A stretch of 64,000 nucleotides of DNA from Corallococcus caeni (lineage in GTDB: Bacteria; Myxococcota; Myxococcia; Myxococcales; Myxococcaceae). The DNA is taken from NCBI RefSeq assembly GCF_036245865.1, contig NZ_BTTW01000010.1, positions 124,001 through 188,000 of the forward strand, given 5' to 3'. Positions 1 through 8,700 of the stretch are shown here, one piece after another. Under the pieces are notes generated by a model. That model was given only the letters and a program-made list of their open reading frames with translations. It was not told the origin of the DNA and did not search any database. The translations under genes and the position numbers were made by a program. Position 1 is the first letter of the stretch. Every line of letters starts with the position of its first letter.

Positions 1-281
1 CGGCCCGCGGTGTCGATGGCGCCATTGAACGCGGTGGGCTGGACGAGCCGCACCACCGACCACAGCGTCACGATGGTGCCGAACAGGGCCACGAAGAACA
101 GGTGCGTGAACGTGAACGCGGGGAGCGGCTCACCGCCTGCCCCCAGCGCGTGGTGCAAGGCCTGGAGGTTCGACAGCACCGCCTCCGCGGTCCACGGCGT
201 GGCGAAGGGGACGGTGACGACGAGGTCGTACAGCGCGCTGGCGAAGACGACGCGGCGAAGCAGGGACGGTTCAGGGTTCAT
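1..281 (-). CDS. Membrane protein, truncated by window start (paralogue of the next gene)
   Basis: The first 93 residues are visible, starting with ATG at 281; the C-terminus lies outside the window. The protein is hydrophobic and aligns almost without gaps to the neighbouring protein encoded at 331-762: both share the runs LYDL/VYDL, PFATPWTA, HLFFVALFG, and QPTA followed by GAIDT. The two genes are in the same direction about 50 bp apart, so they look like a tandem duplication. I recognise no named family. The pattern of predicted membrane segments (around residues 10-30 and 58-80) suggests a small integral membrane protein; any function is unknown. Confidence 0.75.
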   Translation of the reverse strand, partial: MNPEPSLLRRVVFASALYDLVVTVPFATPWTAEAVLSNLQALHHALGAGGEPLPAFTFTHLFFVALFGTIVTLWSVVRLVQPTAFNGAIDTAG

Positions 282-330
282 GCGAAGGACCGTAACCCCT
301 GCACCTTGGTGCAGAGGCAAGGGCCTCCGT

Positions 331-762
331 TCAGTTCCCCATCGTGGAAGCCGCCACGCGCCGCCGTACGCCGAGCAGGAGCGCGCCCTGCACGAACATG
401 CCCGCGGCCTCCATCACGAGGAACGCGCCCAGCACCCGCGTCGCCCCCTGCGTGAGCGCCAGCACCATCCACGCGACGACGAGCCCCCGGCCCACCGTGT
501 CGATGGCGCCATGAAGCGCGGTGGGCTGGAGGATGCGGACCAGCGCCCAGATGACAGCCAGCACGCCGAAGAGGGCGACGAAGAACAGGTGCACGGGCAT
601 AAAGGCCGGCATGGCCTCACCGCGCAGCGCCAACCCCTCGTGCGCCCACTGCATGACACCCAGCATCGCGCCCGCCGTCCACGGCGTGGCGAACGGCAGC
701 GTGACGCACAGGTCGTAGACCGCGAAGCCACGGATGACACGGTGGAGCAGGGAGGGGCTCAT
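331..762 (-). CDS. Small multi-pass membrane protein, 143 aa
   Basis: I chose the ATG at 762 because homology to the tandem paralogue at 1-281 begins there; the longer upstream reading adds only arginine/serine-rich shadow sequence. About four hydrophobic stretches are visible (near residues 8-26, 53-72, 84-105 and 112-132), with little soluble sequence between them. There is no catalytic motif and no family I can name. It is followed on the same strand by its paralogue, and the epsH-like glycosyltransferase ends 31 bp upstream of its start, so all three could be cotranscribed leftward. Confidence 0.75.
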   Translation of the reverse strand: MSPSLLHRVIRGFAVYDLCVTLPFATPWTAGAMLGVMQWAHEGLALRGEAMPAFMPVHLFFVALFGVLAVIWALVRILQPTALHGAIDTVGRGLVVAWMVLALTQGATRVLGAFLVMEAAGMFVQGALLLGVRRRVAASTMGN

Positions 763-793
763 GCCTGGAACTCTAGCCCGGCGCCCCGACCCC

Positions 794-2104
794 TCAGTCC
801 GCCAGCGGCATGCCGAAGTCCGGCTGGCCGCGCTCGCCGGACACCCAGCGATACACCTCCAGCACCTGCTCCGCCTTCGCCTTCCAGGTGAAGTGCTTGA
901 AGATGCGCGCCCGCGCGCGCTCGCCCATGGGGCCAATCACGGACGGATCCGCGACCAGCTTCTCCAGCACGCCGCGCACGCGCTCCACGATCTCCTGCGG
1001 CGTGCCCATGGGAATCGCGAAGCCCGTGGACGGACTCACGATCTCTCCCGGACCGCCGTAGTCCATCACGATGGGCACCAGCCCCAGCGCCATCGCCTCC
1101 GCCACCACCGCGCCGCCGAACTCGCGCACGCTGGGGAAGCCGAAGAGGTGGTTCTTCGACAGGCGGCCCTGCAGCTCCTGGTGCTTCACCCAGCCGGCGA
1201 ACGTCACGCCGCTCTCCAGCCCGCCCTTCGCCACCTGCGCGCGCAGGTTCTGCATCTCCGCGCCGTCGCCGATGAGCTCCACCGTCACCTTGCCCTCGCG
1301 CACCAGCGGCGCCGCCGCGTCGATGAGCATCGCCATGCCCTTGTACGGCACGAAGCGCCCCACGAACGCCACCCGCAGCGGCTCCCCCGGCTTCGGCGGC
1401 TCCGCCTTCGACGTGCCGAAGCGGCGCACGTCGATGGCGTTCTCCGGGATGTAGACCACCTTGTCCTGGTACTCCTGAGACAGCTGCGCCCGCGTCGCCC
1501 GCGAGCCCATCATCAGCGCCGCCGCGTTCTTCCGCGTCGACTGGTAGAAGGGCATCAGCTTGTAGACGTCCCGGATGTAGCTCAGCCACTCGCGCTCACG
1601 CAGGCGCGCGTCGCCGAAGCCCTTGGGCCACGGCAGGCCGCCGTTCATGGGCCCCATGATGAAGGGCACCCCGGCGTCCGCGCACCGCGCCGCCAGCGTG
1701 CTGGGCGTCGTGGGGCTGATGGGCGTGTAGCGGTGCACCACGTCGAATTCCTTCGCGCGGATGCGGTCCCCGAAGCGCCGCCAGAGCAGCTCCTCGAAGT
1801 AGTAGTACGGCAGCACGCTCAGCGCCGTGGCCGTCGTCCAGCCCACGCCCGCCTTGCCGCGCAGCACCTCGCCCACCTTCTCCAGCGGACGCTCCACCGG
1901 CGTGGAGTCCAGCGCGGTGAAGTCCTTCCCCTCCACCAGCCCCTGCTTGAGGATGTTCTCGCGGTTGCGGACCTGGGTGACCAGGTGCACGTCCGCCACC
2001 TCGGCGAGCGCCCGGGCCAGGGACCAGCCTTCCAGGGGGACGCTCACCCAGTCTGGGTTGCACAGCTCAGCAATCAGGAGGACGCGGGGTCGGGAGCCAG
2101 CCAT
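794..2104 (-). CDS. epsH: GT4-family glycosyltransferase, EpsH-like (exopolysaccharide)
   Basis: A 436-residue protein with the two-Rossmann GT-B architecture of family 4 glycosyltransferases. The N-terminus MAGSRPRVLLIAEL opens the acceptor domain. The C-terminal donor domain begins near AFVGRFVPYKG, and the EX7E nucleotide-sugar motif is visible at E328/E336. It would transfer a sugar from a nucleotide donor onto the lipid-linked repeat unit at the cytoplasmic face. The ATG at 2104 gives a clean N-terminus; the longer reading upstream is antisense to the polymerase gene. It is divergent from that gene with 57 bp between starts. Placement beside a Wzy-type polymerase matches epsH in the M. 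xanthus eps locus; the symbol is assigned by this order and is an inference. Confidence 0.85.
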   Translation of the reverse strand: MAGSRPRVLLIAELCNPDWVSVPLEGWSLARALAEVADVHLVTQVRNRENILKQGLVEGKDFTALDSTPVERPLEKVGEVLRGKAGVGWTTATALSVLPYYYFEELLWRRFGDRIRAKEFDVVHRYTPISPTTPSTLAARCADAGVPFIMGPMNGGLPWPKGFGDARLREREWLSYIRDVYKLMPFYQSTRKNAAALMMGSRATRAQLSQEYQDKVVYIPENAIDVRRFGTSKAEPPKPGEPLRVAFVGRFVPYKGMAMLIDAAAPLVREGKVTVELIGDGAEMQNLRAQVAKGGLESGVTFAGWVKHQELQGRLSKNHLFGFPSVREFGGAVVAEAMALGLVPIVMDYGGPGEIVSPSTGFAIPMGTPQEIVERVRGVLEKLVADPSVIGPMGERARARIFKHFTWKAKAEQVLEVYRWVSGERGQPDFGMPLAD

Positions 2105-2161
2105 ACGCCTTCCGCATCTATCCCAACCCGGGCCCGGGATATAGCCTCCCCCCTCGCTCCA

Positions 2162-3727
2162 ATGGCCTTCAAACCCTCCCCCGCCGCCTGGCTCCAGTAC
2201 ATCGTCATGGTCGTGGGCCTGGGCGCCGTCACCCTGGGTGCGGCCGCCGTGGGTAACGGGGACCCCATCGTCACGCTGGCGCCCGTGCTGGCCTTCACGG
2301 TGGTGTGGTGCATCCTGAAGATGCCGCTGCGCTACTTCGCGCTGGCGGTGCTCTATCTGGTGCTGGCGGCGGACTACACGCCCGAGCGCCCCCAGTCGAT
2401 GTTCTGGCCCTCGCCGATGTTCCCCTTCGGCAAGCTGCTCTTCACCCAGATGCACGAGCTGGTGGGCATTGGCGCGCTGCGGTTCCCGCTGGTGGACGGG
2501 CTCATCGTCTTCGCCATTGGCCTGGGCATCTACCGGCGGGCCACGAAGTCCAAGATTGATCCGCCCGTGGTGCCCATCCCCCGGCCGCTGGTGGTGACGC
2601 TGACGATGTCCTTCATGGCCATCATGTGGATGGAGGTGTGGGGCATCGCGCGGGGCGGGGACATCAAGAACTCGCTGTGGCAGTGGCACCAGGCCGCGGT
2701 GCTGCCGCTGGTGGCGATGATGTACCACTACAGCCTGCGCGGGCCGGAGGACTGGCCCGCGGTGGCGAAGACCATCATCGCGGCGGCGCTCACCAAGTCC
2801 GCGGTGAGCACCTACTTCGCGCTCGTCATCATCCCGGCGCAGGGGCTGGAGGTGGAGTACACCACCTGCCACTCGGACTCGATGACGTTCATCTTCGCCA
2901 TCACGGTGTGCATCGCGCGCTGGCTGGAGCGGCCCAAGTCCGGCCACGCCATCCGAGGCCTCCTCATCATCGTCCTGGTGTTCATCGGGATGTTCTTCAA
3001 CGACCGCCGGCTCGCGTACGTGAGCCTCGTGGGCGGGCTGGCGGCGGCGTACCTCTTCAACCCGTGGACGCCGCTGAAGAAGCTCGTCACGCGCGCGCTC
3101 ATCGCGTGCTCGCCGCTCCTGGTCGTGTACATGCTGGTGGGGTGGGGCTCCAGCAGCGGCATCTTCAAGCCGGTGGCGACCTTCCGCTCCATCATCGAGG
3201 GCCAGCACGCGGAAGGGGAGCTGGACTACCGCGACATCGAGAACCTCAACCTCATCGCGACGTGGGCCACCAACCCGGTGTTCGGCACGGGCTACGGGCA
3301 CGAGTTCCTGGAGCCCTACCCGCTGCCCAACATCGCGTTCGTGTTCCCCACGTACCGGTTCCACCCGCATGACTCGCTCCTGGGCCTGTTGGCCTTCGGA
3401 GGGTGGTTCGGCTACACGATGGTGTGGATGTACCTGGTGGTGACGGTGTACCTGGCGGCGCGCTCGTACCACCGGGCGCACGCGGCGGAACATCGAACAG
3501 CGTGCCTGGTCATCGTGGGCGTCATCGCGTCGTACCTGAACCAGGTGTTCGGCGACATGGGCATCATCTCGTACATCTGCACGTTCGAAGTGGCCGTGGC
3601 GTCGGTGCTCGCGGGCAAGCTGGCCATGGTCACCGGCGCGTGGCCCTGGCCGCAGCGGGAGAAGGTGCTGGGCCTGACGCGCGCGGCGCCGGAAGAGGCC
3701 CCGCCCACCGGGGCGACAGCGGCCTAG
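2162..3727 (+). CDS. wzyE: O-antigen ligase/Wzy-type exopolysaccharide polymerase, multi-pass
   Basis: A 521-residue integral membrane protein with roughly a dozen hydrophobic segments. It carries the Wzy_C/O-antigen-ligase-like segment with FFNDRRLAYVSL and, further on, the periplasmic-loop hallmark HPHDSLLGLLAFGGWFG. Such proteins polymerise undecaprenyl-linked repeat units at the periplasmic face of the inner membrane. The ATG at 2162 was chosen because the upstream part of the long frame is antisense shadow of the glycosyltransferase gene. It is divergent from the epsH-like gene and convergent with the lipoprotein at 3735, only 7 bp away. The symbol follows the Wzx/Wzy-type eps pathway of M. 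xanthus and is inferred from position. Confidence 0.8.
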   Translation: MAFKPSPAAWLQYIVMVVGLGAVTLGAAAVGNGDPIVTLAPVLAFTVVWCILKMPLRYFALAVLYLVLAADYTPERPQSMFWPSPMFPFGKLLFTQMHELVGIGALRFPLVDGLIVFAIGLGIYRRATKSKIDPPVVPIPRPLVVTLTMSFMAIMWMEVWGIARGGDIKNSLWQWHQAAVLPLVAMMYHYSLRGPEDWPAVAKTIIAAALTKSAVSTYFALVIIPAQGLEVEYTTCHSDSMTFIFAITVCIARWLERPKSGHAIRGLLIIVLVFIGMFFNDRRLAYVSLVGGLAAAYLFNPWTPLKKLVTRALIACSPLLVVYMLVGWGSSSGIFKPVATFRSIIEGQHAEGELDYRDIENLNLIATWATNPVFGTGYGHEFLEPYPLPNIAFVFPTYRFHPHDSLLGLLAFGGWFGYTMVWMYLVVTVYLAARSYHRAHAAEHRTACLVIVGVIASYLNQVFGDMGIISYICTFEVAVASVLAGKLAMVTGAWPWPQREKVLGLTRAAPEEAPPTGATAA

Positions 3728-3734
3728 CGCTGGC

Positions 3735-4184
3735 CTAGCGCTGGATGGACAGGATGCGCCACTGGCGCGTGTCGATGGCGTACGTGGCGCTCGCGTCCGT
3801 CACGGGCCCTTCGGAGTTGCAGACGTCCTGCCGGGGCACGAAGCGCACGAACATCACGCCCTCCGGGCCGGGCGCCGTCCACACGTCGAAGGAGTCCCGC
3901 CGGTAGAGGCACAGCTCGTCCGGCGTCGCGCCCTTGTGCGGCTTGAGGTCCAGCGGCCGGAAGTCGTCCATGGCCAGCTGGGTCGCGACCGCGACGGTGG
4001 CGGGCGTCTGCATGCGCCCCTCCGCGGGCAGGTCCAGCGGGAACTGGAAGCGGGCCATCTCCTGGTCGGAGGCGCGCGGCGGGCGGATGGGCCTGCCGAA
4101 GAGGACGCAGCCGCACAGTGGCAACGCGAGCAGCGCCGCGAGCCCGCGCTTCACGAACAGCCCTGACCAACCCTGGCGCCCCAT
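3735..4184 (-). CDS. Small lipoprotein, unknown function, 149 aa
   Basis: The N-terminus has basic residues, a hydrophobic core (GLAALLALPL) and a lipobox-like LCGC, so it is predicted to be exported and lipidated. The remaining ~120 residues contain no motif I recognise; two further cysteines (in ELCLYRR and DVCNSEG) could form a disulfide. It abuts the start-distal end of the next leftward gene (no gap with 4185-4820), so the two probably form one transcription unit. It lies in the block that interrupts the eps locus. Function unknown. Confidence 0.7.
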   Translation of the reverse strand: MGRQGWSGLFVKRGLAALLALPLCGCVLFGRPIRPPRASDQEMARFQFPLDLPAEGRMQTPATVAVATQLAMDDFRPLDLKPHKGATPDELCLYRRDSFDVWTAPGPEGVMFVRFVPRQDVCNSEGPVTDASATYAIDTRQWRILSIQR

Positions 4185-4820
4185 CTAGTCCTCCACGGGC
4201 GTGATGAAGCCCGTGTCCTTGTCCGCTTCATGGATGTACCCGATGAGCTTCCACGCCTTGCCCTGCCGCAGATAGACCTCGCCCGGACGGCGCTCGCCCT
4301 GGTGGGGGACGAGCTTCGTGATGGTGCATCCTGAATCAAATTGGACTCGCAGGGTCCAACGTTGTGACTGACTCCAGCGGTCCTCCTGTGACATTCCCGA
4401 CGGGAACCAGGGGTGGCTGTGGAAGTCCGCCAGCGTGGACGCGAGCCCCCGGTCGTCCTTCACGACGCTGGGCACGCTGCAGCTCTTGCGGCGCAGGTCC
4501 GCGCCCACCAGCGTCGTGCGGCCCAGGGGCGACGGCCAGCTCGCGTAGTACTCCCCGGAGCCCAGCGAGTAGATGAGCCCGCAGTACTCCTGGCCATAGT
4601 CACGCTCCCTGGCCCGGTCCAGCGCCATCACCGCCGGACAGAGCTGGTCGATGACCTCGTCCACGTCCGCGGAGGGGTGCACCGCGGGCCAGGGGCCCTT
4701 CACCCAGACCCGGGCGCCCCGCTGGCCGAACAGGGTCTCCCTGCCGCTCTGGAGGTAGGACGTGCCGGCGCAGCCCAAGAGCAACGCCACACCCACCGTC
4801 CATGCATTCCGTCCGCGCAT
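4185..4820 (-). CDS. Lipoprotein with a JAMM/MPN-type metal-binding signature, 211 aa
   Basis: The ATG at 4820 gives a short signal (RGRNAWTVGVALLLGC) with lipobox LLGC, lipidated cysteine at C17. In the mature part, residues 133-147 read FHSHPWFPSGMSQED, an exact fit to the JAMM zinc motif HxHx7SxxD (H134, H136, S144, D147), with candidate upstream acidic residues (E90). JAMM proteins are zinc metallopeptidases acting on isopeptide or peptide bonds; related secreted bacterial domains include DUF4329. Enzymatic activity here is inferred from the motif only. It is immediately upstream of, and on the same strand as, the lipoprotein at 3735-4184. The longer frame upstream (to 4880) lacks a signal at its start and is less likely. 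Confidence 0.75.
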   Translation of the reverse strand: MRGRNAWTVGVALLLGCAGTSYLQSGRETLFGQRGARVWVKGPWPAVHPSADVDEVIDQLCPAVMALDRARERDYGQEYCGLIYSLGSGEYYASWPSPLGRTTLVGADLRRKSCSVPSVVKDDRGLASTLADFHSHPWFPSGMSQEDRWSQSQRWTLRVQFDSGCTITKLVPHQGERRPGEVYLRQGKAWKLIGYIHEADKDTGFITPVED

Positions 4821-4901
4821 CCCGTCTCGCCGCTCCCGTGAGGGGAACCGACAGGACGCATAGCACCGCCAAAGCAACAAAACCAGGATTCAACGCAAAG
4901 C

Positions 4902-5951
4902 TCAGCCAGCCTGGGTGCGGAGCTCCTCGGCGGCCTCGGCGGCGGCGGCGGTCAGGTGCTCCAGCTCCAGGTCGATGTGCTTCGCCTGCGGGATGGCGCG
5001 GCGGACCTCCGCTTCGATGGCGTCGATCTCCTCGCTCATCGTGCGGATGAGGTGCCGGGCCGCGTCGCCCAGCGCGCGCTCGCGCTCGGCGCCCACGGGG
5101 GGCAGCCCGTGCGCGGGCAGGGCCTCCGCCAGCCGGGCCGCGACGAAGGCCTCGCTGAAGCGCAGCTCCGCCTTGAACTGGTAGACCTCCGGCGTGAGCT
5201 GGCGCGTCTTCACGTCGTGCAGGTCCGCCAGGCTGGGCCGCGCGCGCAGCAGGTCCTCGAAGCGCTGCTCCACGTCCGCCGGCACCGACCGGCCCAGGAG
5301 CAGCTCCCGGTTCTCCACCATGAGGTACAGGGCGATGAGCCCCAGCAGCACGCCCACCGTCAGCGACGCCGCCGCGTCCCACACCGGGTTGCCCGTCACG
5401 TGCGCCAGCCCGATGCCCGCCGTCGCCAGCACCAGGCCCAGCACCGCCGCGCCGTCCTCCAGCAGGATGGCCACCGACGCGGGGTCGGCCTTCGTCCGCA
5501 CGAAGCGGAAGAAGGGCTCGCCCGCCGCCTGCTTCAAGAGCCCCCGCACCGCGAACAGCAGCACGCCGCCCTCGATGAGGAACGACAGCCCCAGCACCGC
5601 GAACGTCACCGGGCCCGTCTCCGCCAGGTGCGGGTGCAGCAGCGACTGGATGCCGTGGTAGACGGTCACGCCGCAGCCCACGAAGAAGATGCCGGACGCG
5701 GACAGGATGCCGAAGATGAAGCGCTCGCCGCCGTAGCCGTACGGGTGCGAGTCGTCCTCCACGCGCGCCGCCCGCTTCAGCCCCAGGAACAGCAACACCT
5801 GGTTGCCCGTGTCCGCCGCGGAGTGGATCGCCTCCGACAGCATCGCCCCCGACCCCGACAGCACGAAGGCGATGAACTTGATGAGCGTGACCAGCACGTT
5901 GCCGGACAGCGCGACGATGACGGCCTTGAGCGACGAAGCAGGAGCGGACAT
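4902..5951 (-). CDS. Cation diffusion facilitator family transporter, SLC30A9-like, 349 aa
   Basis: The N-terminal half holds several hydrophobic segments with the first metal-binding site in SEAIHSAADTGNQ, followed by the HPYGYGGERF motif that marks the cation-efflux (CDF) family. The second membrane site reads LLEDGAAVLGLV, the form typical of the ZnT9/SLC30A9 branch rather than the usual HxxxD. A cytoplasmic C-terminal domain follows and ends in an alanine/glutamate-rich helix. It should export divalent metals (zinc or a similar ion) in exchange for protons across the inner membrane. It is a single gene with an 82-bp gap to the lipoprotein gene on its left, and is divergent from the MscS gene. 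Confidence 0.9.
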   Translation of the reverse strand: MSAPASSLKAVIVALSGNVLVTLIKFIAFVLSGSGAMLSEAIHSAADTGNQVLLFLGLKRAARVEDDSHPYGYGGERFIFGILSASGIFFVGCGVTVYHGIQSLLHPHLAETGPVTFAVLGLSFLIEGGVLLFAVRGLLKQAAGEPFFRFVRTKADPASVAILLEDGAAVLGLVLATAGIGLAHVTGNPVWDAAASLTVGVLLGLIALYLMVENRELLLGRSVPADVEQRFEDLLRARPSLADLHDVKTRQLTPEVYQFKAELRFSEAFVAARLAEALPAHGLPPVGAERERALGDAARHLIRTMSEEIDAIEAEVRRAIPQAKHIDLELEHLTAAAAEAAEELRTQAG

Positions 5952-6114
5952 GGAGGTGCGAAACCTACCATGACGCCCTGACGCGGCAGGACCGGCGCCT
6001 CCCCGCCCGTCCGCACCGCGTCCAGCCCTTGGCCTTCCGCGTCATCGCCGCTGGACAGCCCCCGCCCGGGATGATTGTTTGTTCTCAAATTATTCAGAGA
6101 ACCGGGAGAGTGCC

Positions 6115-7767
6115 GTGCGTCGTTTCGTGCCGCCGTGGCTGTGGGCGTTGCTGCTGTTGGGGCCGGTGGGGGCCTTCGCGCTGAACGGGGGGCTGCCGCC
6201 TCCTCCAGCGGACGTGGACCGGAGCACGCCCGCGGCGACGGCGGCGGGGTTCCTGGACGCGGCGCACGCGCGGGACGCGGCGCGGGCGCCGCACTACCTG
6301 GACCTGTCGCGGATGCCTCCGGAGCAGCAGCCGGAGGAGGGCTTGAGGCTGGCGCGGCGGCTGGTGGTGGTGATGGACCGGACGCTGTGGCTGGACTTCG
6401 CGCGCATCGGCAAGGAGCCGGCGGGCCCGGGGGAGCGCGCGCGCCGCGAGGTGCTGGGTCAGGTGGCCACGGCGCGAGGCCCCCAGGACATCGTGCTGGA
6501 GCGGGTGGACGCGGAAGGGGGCCCGGTGTGGGTCTTCAGCGCGGACACGGTGGGCGCCATCGACACGCTGTTCCAGGAGCACGGGTCGCCCCTGCTGGAG
6601 ATGCTGCCGCCGGTGTTCTTCACGCGCCCGCTGTGGGTGCTGGAGGCGTGGCAGTGGCTGGGGTTGGGGGTCGTGCTGGTGCTGGCGTGGGCGTTGGGAC
6701 GGCTGGTGGAGGCGGTGACGCTGCGCGTGGGCGCCCGGGCCGCGGGGCTGACGAAGTCCGGCTGGGATGACGAGCTGCTGGCCGCGGGCCGCGGGAGCAT
6801 CCGCTACGTGCTGGCGGGCATGCTGGCGGCGGCGGGCGCGCGGCTGCTCAAGCTGCCTCCGCCGGCGCAGGGGGCGGTGGACCTGGCGGCGCGCTCGGTC
6901 ATCATCGTGGCGGTGGCGCTGTTCGTGTTGCGCTTCCTCACCCGGGCCGCGCGCTTCCTGGAGCAGAAGGTGGCGCAGTCGCCGGAGGGCACGGACGTGG
7001 CGCGGGTGCGCGGGCTGCGCACCCAATTGTCCATCCTGCGGCGCGTGGTGGAGGTGGCGGTGGTGCTGGTGGCCGCGTCGCTCTTGCTCCTCCAGTTCGA
7101 GGCGGTGCGCAACGTGGGCGTGTCGCTGCTGGCGTCCGCGGGCATCGCGGGCCTGGCCATTGGTCTGGCCGCGCAGAAGTCGCTGTCCACGCTGCTCGCG
7201 GGCATCCAGCTGTCCATCACGCAGCCCATGCGCATTGGCGACACGGTCATCATCGAGAACGAGTGGGGCTGGGTGGAGGAGATCACCCTCACCTACGTCG
7301 TCGTGAAGGTGTGGGATTTGCGCCGGCTGGTCATCCCCATCACGCAGTTCCTGGAGAAGCCCTTCCAGAACTGGAGCAAGGTGTCGCCGGAGATCCTGGG
7401 CACGGCGGAGCTGTACGTGGACTTCCGCACGGACGTGCCCGCGGTGCGCGCGGAGCTGAGGCGCATCCTGGAGCAGGAGTCGAACGGGCTGTGGGACGGC
7501 AAGGTGCAGGGGCTCCAGGTGACGGACCTGAGCGAGCGCACCATGAAGCTTCGCGCCCTGGTGAGCGCGGCGGACTCGGGCAAGGCGTTCGACCTGCGCT
7601 GCCTGGTGCGGGAGAAGCTGGTGGCCTACCTCCAGGCCCAGCCGCACGGGCTGCCGCTCCTGCGCGCGGAGGCCACGCCCCTGCCCTTCCCGGAGGAGAA
7701 GGCCGCGGGCCCGGCCCTCATGGCCGCGCGCGTGGGCAACAACGCCCGCGTGGAGCCCCAGCGCTGA
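6115..7767 (+). CDS. Mechanosensitive ion channel, MscS family with N-terminal periplasmic domain, 550 aa
   Basis: I chose GTG at 6115, which has a GGGAGAG ribosome site 4 bases upstream and opens with a good signal peptide (RRFVPPWLWALLLLGPVGAFA); a TTG at 6079 is possible. Residues ~25-175 form a soluble periplasmic domain, followed by several membrane helices and the pore-lining MscS helix with its glycine/alanine rhythm (SLLASAGIAGLAIGLAAQKSL). The beta domain (QPMRIGDTVIIENEWGWVEEI) and a C-terminal cytoplasmic domain follow. Such channels release solutes on hypoosmotic shock. It is convergent with the sigma-factor gene to its right, 10 bp away. Confidence 0.88.
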   Translation: MRRFVPPWLWALLLLGPVGAFALNGGLPPPPADVDRSTPAATAAGFLDAAHARDAARAPHYLDLSRMPPEQQPEEGLRLARRLVVVMDRTLWLDFARIGKEPAGPGERARREVLGQVATARGPQDIVLERVDAEGGPVWVFSADTVGAIDTLFQEHGSPLLEMLPPVFFTRPLWVLEAWQWLGLGVVLVLAWALGRLVEAVTLRVGARAAGLTKSGWDDELLAAGRGSIRYVLAGMLAAAGARLLKLPPPAQGAVDLAARSVIIVAVALFVLRFLTRAARFLEQKVAQSPEGTDVARVRGLRTQLSILRRVVEVAVVLVAASLLLLQFEAVRNVGVSLLASAGIAGLAIGLAAQKSLSTLLAGIQLSITQPMRIGDTVIIENEWGWVEEITLTYVVVKVWDLRRLVIPITQFLEKPFQNWSKVSPEILGTAELYVDFRTDVPAVRAELRRILEQESNGLWDGKVQGLQVTDLSERTMKLRALVSAADSGKAFDLRCLVREKLVAYLQAQPHGLPLLRAEATPLPFPEEKAAGPALMAARVGNNARVEPQR

Positions 7768-7777
7768 CGGCCGGCGC

Positions 7778-8326
7778 TCAGTGCCACGTGCCCACGGAGA
7801 GCTTGCGCTCCTCCGCGATGGGCTGGAGCCGCTCGCGCAGCTGTTCGCGAACCTGGTGGAGCCACCAGCCCACCGTGCCCGTGGAGCGGCCCACCTGGGC
7901 GCCGATGCTCACGTAGGAGCGCCCCTGCGCGCGCAGGCGGAACACCTCCCGCTGCTGCGGCGGCAGGCGGTCCACCGCCTCGCGCAGGTCCTTCTCCTGG
8001 ATGAAGGTCCAGAGCTCGCCGCCCTCGGCCTCCTGCGGGTCGTCCGCCAGCACCGTCACCCAGCCCGCGTTCACCGCCTTGCGCTGCTCCGCGCGGTGGT
8101 GGCGCAACAGGCTGATGGCCCGCGTGTTGATGACCCGCCCCGTCCACGCCCGGAAGGCCTCCGCCCCCTGGAGGTGCAGCCGCTCCTTCCACGCCTCGTC
8201 CAGCGCGTGCTGCACCAGGTCCTCCGCGTCCGCCGCGTTCCCCAGGATGCGCTGCGCGTGCTTCAAGAGCCCCGAACGGAATTGGATGACCAGCTCCGCG
8301 AACGTCTGCATCTCTTTGTCAGCCAT
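7778..8326 (-). CDS. ECF-type RNA polymerase sigma factor, 182 aa
   Basis: Region 2 is visible as GNAADAEDLVQHALDEAWKERL, with the DA(E)DLVQ core of sigma-70 family promoter/core-binding helices. Region 4 follows a short linker as LPPQQREVFRLRAQGRSYVSIGAQVGRSTGTVGWWLHQVREQL, a helix-turn-helix for -35 recognition. The ATG at 8326 starts close to region 2; an upstream ATG at 8371 adds 15 unlikely residues. No anti-sigma factor gene is next to it: the divergent neighbour at 8701 is a lipoprotein with no cytoplasmic part. Its target is unknown. Confidence 0.85.
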   Translation of the reverse strand: MADKEMQTFAELVIQFRSGLLKHAQRILGNAADAEDLVQHALDEAWKERLHLQGAEAFRAWTGRVINTRAISLLRHHRAEQRKAVNAGWVTVLADDPQEAEGGELWTFIQEKDLREAVDRLPPQQREVFRLRAQGRSYVSIGAQVGRSTGTVGWWLHQVREQLRERLQPIAEERKLSVGTWH

Positions 8327-8700
8327 GGAAGTGCCCCCCAAGCCGCGTTCCGTGCACGACCATGATGACAAGGGTTTTCAAATACGGATGCACATCCTTT
8401 CCTGGAATTACCAAGAGTGTCTGGAAAACCTATCCCACCCGGCGATTTCCGCCGCCGCTGTCGCGAATGCATCCAGTGTCTGTCTTTCGGGTGTCCACCG
8501 GGGGCAGGGGCGGCGCGATTCCAGACAGCTCCACGCGTGGGCATTGCTCCACGGATCATTCCGCGTGAAACAGCGGGCACCTGCCCCGGAGGGTGATGGC
8601 CCGGCGGTTCGCGCTGGACGGGTGGCCCTACTCCTTTCGGGGGAGCGTATTTTCAGGAGGGATGCAGGAGGCTCCGGGCTCTTCGTCTCCCTGGAGTGCC
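8327..8700. other. Intergenic region between divergent sigma factor and lipoprotein genes
   Basis: 374 bp with no gene I can support. About 8355-8460 is noticeably richer in A and T than the surrounding DNA and should contain the promoters for both divergent genes. I could not identify a specific promoter box. A GGAGG-like ribosome site lies at about 8655-8660 in the + strand, too far from the ATG at 8701 to serve it. Confidence 0.4.

Noticed and set aside
734-2161. N-terminal extension of the polymerase frame from 734
   Set aside because: It lies antisense to the glycosyltransferase gene and is arginine/histidine-rich without similarity; the polymerase begins at 2162.
4821-4880. Longer N-terminus for the JAMM lipoprotein
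   Set aside because: It would bury the signal peptide and lipobox inside the protein; ATG 4820 gives a proper lipoprotein signal.
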